A stretch of 34,961 nt of DNA, from assembly GCA_946610655.1 (NCBI GenBank), contig CAMOCH010000004.1:1-34961 (forward strand), read 5' to 3'. This document shows, in pieces, positions 32,546-34,961 of this stretch. A model generated the notes under the pieces. The model was not told where the DNA came from, searched no databases, and was given only the letters and a program-made list of their open reading frames with translations. Position numbers and translations under genes: made by a program. The stretch is from an uncultured Clostridia bacterium (lineage in GTDB: Bacteria > Bacillota > Clostridia > Christensenellales > UBA1242). Each line of letters starts with the position of its first letter. Position 1 is the first letter of the stretch.

Positions 32546-33976
32546 ATGGATAAAAATTTAATAAAAAAATTGATGCAAATTAAAGCAGAATTGTTGGATC
32601 GAAATTATGATGCTTTAAATAAATATAATAGTGGTAAAATTGTTCATCAAAAACAACTAAATTTTCATAAATCAAATAAGAAAAATAGATGGGTTTTTGG
32701 TGGCAACCGAACAGGTAAAACAGAGTGTGGTGCTGTTGAAACAATTTGGCTTGCAAGAGGCAATCATCCATACCGAAAAAATAAACCAAATACTGTTGGC
32801 TGGGTTGTTAGTCTTTCGACCAGAGTGCAAAAAGAAGTTGCTCAAGATAAAATTTTGAAATATTTAAATAAGTCTTGGATAAAAGACATTGTTATGAAAC
32901 AGGGCAAAAAGTCGTCACCAGAATATGGAGTGATTGAATGTATTGTTATTAAAAATGTGTTTGGCGGGCTTAGTGAAATATATTTTAAAAGTTGTGAGGA
33001 AGGCAGAGATAAATTTCAAGGGGCATCACTTGATTATGTTTGGTTTGATGAAGAGCCTCCAGAAGATATTTATTATGAGTGTTTAATGCGAGTTATGGAC
33101 AAAAATGGAGATGTTTTTGGAACGATGACTCCTCTTAAGGGTATGACTTTTGTTTATGATGTAATTTATTTAAACAAGTATAATGACCCAGAAGTTTACT
33201 ATGATTTTATGCAATGGGAAGATAATCCATTTTTGGATAAAACCGAAATTGACAGGCTGTCTAAAACGCTCAGTAGTGATGAGCTTGAAAGTAGGAAATA
33301 TGGCAGATTTGTTTCAAATAATAATTCGCTTGTTTATAAAGAATTTGATGAAAAGGTGCATGTGATTGAACCATTTGATATTCCAAAAGAATGGCAAGAT
33401 AACATTTCGATTGACCCAGGTCTCAATAATCCACTTTCGGCACATTGGTATGCCACTGATTATGATGGAAATGTTTATGTTGTTGCTGAGCATTTTGAAT
33501 CTGGCAAAGATGTTACTTATCATGCAGAGCGAATTAAACAAATTTCAACAAGACTTGGTTGGAAAAGAGCGAGTAATGGAATGTATGCAGCACTGATTGA
33601 TAGTGCAGCAAATCAAAAAACACTTGCTAGTCAAAAAAGTGTGACTGAACTATTTTATGAACATGGAATTTTGGTTAACCCAAAAGTTAATAAAGATATG
33701 TTCACGGGCATAAACAGGGTAAAGTCATATTTAAAAAACGCAAATGGTGAAACCAAACTTTTTATCTTTGCAAACTGCACAAATTTAATTCAAGAAATAA
33801 AGAACTATTATTGGAGCGATGGTGATAACCCAGTTAAAAAAGATGACCACTGTTTGGACGAACTTAGATACTATATTATGAGTCGTCCAGAGCAAAACGA
33901 AAAGCCAAAGTCACAAATTGAAAAAGACAAACAAAGGTTATATCAAAGACTAAGAAGACAACATATGTATAATTAG
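32546..33976 (+). CDS. terL: Phage terminase large subunit (ATPase and nuclease)
   Basis: 476 residues, a normal length. The motor that cuts concatemeric phage DNA and pumps it into proheads. The N-terminal ATPase domain has Walker A FGGNRTGKT (51-59) and Walker B YVWFDEE (164-170, Asp168 and catalytic Glu169), with the coupling motif FGTMTPLKG at 191-199. The C-terminal RNase H-like nuclease has the acidic residues Asp290 (SIDPG), Asp352 (LIDSAAN) and Asp434/Asp438 (KKDDHCLDELRYY). A basic tail ends the chain. The ribosome site is poor: AAGGA lies 16 bases before the ATG. No recognisable small terminase precedes it; the 241 bases upstream are AT-rich with the SH3 gene's promoter region and nothing else that I can identify. 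Confidence 0.95.
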   Translation: MDKNLIKKLMQIKAELLDRNYDALNKYNSGKIVHQKQLNFHKSNKKNRWVFGGNRTGKTECGAVETIWLARGNHPYRKNKPNTVGWVVSLSTRVQKEVAQDKILKYLNKSWIKDIVMKQGKKSSPEYGVIECIVIKNVFGGLSEIYFKSCEEGRDKFQGASLDYVWFDEEPPEDIYYECLMRVMDKNGDVFGTMTPLKGMTFVYDVIYLNKYNDPEVYYDFMQWEDNPFLDKTEIDRLSKTLSSDELESRKYGRFVSNNNSLVYKEFDEKVHVIEPFDIPKEWQDNISIDPGLNNPLSAHWYATDYDGNVYVVAEHFESGKDVTYHAERIKQISTRLGWKRASNGMYAALIDSAANQKTLASQKSVTELFYEHGILVNPKVNKDMFTGINRVKSYLKNANGETKLFIFANCTNLIQEIKNYYWSDGDNPVKKDDHCLDELRYYIMSRPEQNEKPKSQIEKDKQRLYQRLRRQHMYN

Positions 33977-34059
33977 CAAAAACTGCAAAATTTACCATTA
34001 AATACTAAAAAATATATATAAAATACATTGATTTGATTAAATTTTTGCAAAAAAATAAT

Positions 34060-34100
34060 TGTCACCAGCTTAATTCAAAATCAATATTTTTTGATATATT
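34060..34100 (+). promoter_or_regulatory. Candidate phage promoter with TGTCACCA motif
   Basis: TGTCACCAGCTTAA (34060-34073), 21 bases, then TATATT (34095-34100), ending 6 bases before ATG 34107. It matches the motif upstream of the regulator gene in 12 of 14 positions and at nearly the same distance from the -10-like element. The 3' end also resembles the possible leaderless promoter of the second SH3 gene. Confidence 0.4.
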
Positions 34101-34106
34101 TTAGGT

Positions 34107-34394
34107 ATGGAAGAAAAACTAAAAGGGCAAATTAAAAAGATTTTAATTAAGCTTGCAAATGGTTATGAATACTCTGAAAAAGTTGAAGAGTATGTTGTTA
34201 AAAAAGACACCGAAGAGTTGGAACTTGCAAAGAAAAAAATCTCCACGCACTACATTCCACCAGACATGCTTGCAATAAAAATGCTTTTAGAATTTTCTGA
34301 CCAAAATTCAGAAGTTTTGTCTAATATGACAGATGATGAATTGATTGAACTTAAAAATAATTTAATTAAAGAATTAACAGGAGGTGATGATTAA
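34107..34394 (+). CDS. Small phage protein with small-terminase-like C-terminal element
   Basis: 95 residues, mostly helical and charged. Residues 15-60 run 'LANGYEYSEKVEEYV...THYIPPDMLAIKMLLEF', which resembles the segment 'GYEYxE...PPDxxAIxFxL' near the C-terminus of many Gram-positive phage small terminases. The N-terminal DNA-binding HTH of those proteins is absent, so this could be a divided or shortened small terminase, or simply a family sharing that element. It lies between terminase and portal, where small packaging or head genes are usual. Only AGG directly before the ATG could act as ribosome site, and a TATATT element sits 6 bases upstream. The terminase link is tentative. Confidence 0.7.
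   Translation: MEEKLKGQIKKILIKLANGYEYSEKVEEYVVKKDTEELELAKKKISTHYIPPDMLAIKMLLEFSDQNSEVLSNMTDDELIELKNNLIKELTGGDD
34379..34388 (+). promoter_or_regulatory. Near-perfect ribosome site deciding a TTG start
   Basis: AGGAGGTGAT, complementary to the 16S rRNA 3' end, lies inside the last codons of the upstream gene. The TTG at 34395 directly after its TAA stop is the matching start. Confidence 0.7.
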
Positions 34395-34580
34395 TTGCTT
34401 TATAAAAATAATTTTCCACAAAAGTGTGATGTAGATTTATGTCAAAACATAGCCGAGTATTCACTCTGTGTTGGGAAAAAAGGAAAGATTAATTTTTGTG
34501 AAAAATGCTTAGATAGGTTATATAAAACAATCAAACTAGAAAAAGGGGAAACGAATGGAAGAAAAAAAGTATCTTTATAG
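34395..34580 (+). CDS. Small cysteine-rich (zinc-ribbon-like) phage protein
   Basis: 61 residues from a TTG start adjoining the stop of the gene before. Cys11 and Cys16 (CDVDLC) with Cys35 and Cys38 (FCEKC) give a CX4C...CX2C pattern typical of small zinc-binding proteins; Cys25 is extra. Such short proteins are common between packaging genes of Gram-positive phages; the function is unknown. Its end overlaps the start of the portal gene by 26 bases, which suggests translational coupling. Confidence 0.65.
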   Translation: MLYKNNFPQKCDVDLCQNIAEYSLCVGKKGKINFCEKCLDRLYKTIKLEKGETNGRKKVSL

Positions 34581-34961
34581 TGAAGAAGAAGATAAGGTTA
34601 TTGTTGATTTTGTGATTGAAGATTATAAAAACAGACAAAGAGAAAGAAGGAGTCAAGAATTAACTTGGGATTTAAATATTAATTATATGCTTGGAAATCA
34701 ATATGCATGCATAAGTCCAAAGGGAGAAATTGATATTTTTGAAAAGAATTTTTATTGGGAAAGTCGAGAGGTGTTTAACCATATTGCTCCAATTATAGAA
34801 ATGCGTCTTGCAAAACTTGCAAAAGTTAGACCAACGGCATCAGTAAGGCCAAGTGGCACAGAGCAAAGTGATTTATATTGCGCCAAGCTTGCAAAAAGCA
34901 TATTAAATGGAGTGTTTAATAAAACGGGACTTTCAAGACTTATAAGCAAAGCAACAGTGTG
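34555..34961 (+). CDS. Phage portal protein, P22-like family, N-terminal part (runs off the window)
   Basis: 135 codons are visible from ATG 34555, preceded by AGGGGAA 7 bases upstream. The segment 'LTWDLNINYMLGNQYACIS' (about residues 36-54), then 'REVFNHIAPIIEMRLAKLAK' (70-90), then 'VRPTASVRPSGTEQSD' (91-106) follows the order of portal N-termini: an initial helix, a GxQ element, an 'xxFNxIxPIIExRxAKLxRxxP' helix and a 'D...A' helix. Portals form the dodecameric channel at the prohead vertex through which terminase packages DNA. The location after terminase fits. No frameshift is seen in the visible part. Confidence 0.82.
   Translation, partial: MEEKKYLYSEEEDKVIVDFVIEDYKNRQRERRSQELTWDLNINYMLGNQYACISPKGEIDIFEKNFYWESREVFNHIAPIIEMRLAKLAKVRPTASVRPSGTEQSDLYCAKLAKSILNGVFNKTGLSRLISKATV

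Noticed and set aside
1..34961. Mollicutes-like genetic code (UGA as Trp), suggested by the very high AT content
   Set aside because: Conserved Trp residues, for example in terminase and the deacetylase, use TGG, and TGA acts as the stop of the 310-aa gene.

Overview
The window looks like a chromosomal segment of an uncultured low-GC Bacillota, most likely Clostridia-like. The DNA is very AT-rich. Translation starts follow Gram-positive-style AGGAGG sites, UGA is used as a stop, and the topoisomerase, PdaB-type deacetylase and SSB-like proteins resemble clostridial forms. Two intergenic regions carry sites matching the Spo0A box and one carries a Bacillota-type LexA box. No rRNA, tRNA or CRISPR array was seen.

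Layout. (1) 2-3239, plus strand: the 3' part of a type IIA topoisomerase B subunit, then a complete A subunit that lacks a GyrA-box, so topoisomerase IV-like. (2) 3293-4339, plus: a single-pass membrane protein of unknown function, closed by a strong terminator. (3) 4553-5995, plus: a PdaB-like polysaccharide deacetylase and a protein with two OB folds related to SSB, apparently one operon. (4) 6134-7918, minus: an exported, C-terminally membrane-anchored protein with SH3-like domains. (5) 8003-30391, minus: one uninterrupted 22.4-kb gene for a lipoprotein of about 7,460 residues. It fills nearly two thirds of the window and is the main point of interest. (6) 30407-30777: a regulatory region between divergent genes. 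(7) 30778-31377, plus: a small sigma-region-4/ArpU-like regulator. (8) 31372-32304, minus: a second signal peptide/SH3/C-terminal membrane-anchor protein. (9) 32546 to the end, plus: the start of a phage packaging module, with large terminase, two small genes and the N-terminus of a P22-like portal protein that runs off the window.

How the parts may work together. The giant lipoprotein has a lipobox, a tyrosine-rich 'YY...NG.Y' section, more than a dozen divergent InlB-B/GWY-type beta repeats and an Ala/Gly-rich hydrophobic C-terminus. It is probably a very long surface fibre or adhesin. It sits between two membrane proteins with the same unusual topology (signal peptide, SH3-like domains outside, C-terminal transmembrane helix); the downstream one is close enough to be co-transcribed through a 14-bp hairpin. 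My inference is that these form a cell-surface locus in which the SH3 proteins bind the wall or help place the fibre. On the right, a prophage or prophage remnant begins. Its regulator gene has a LexA-type site upstream, and a 14-nt motif recurs at matching positions upstream of the regulator and of the gene after the terminase. No integrase, att site or CI-type repressor is visible, so the element's boundary is unknown.
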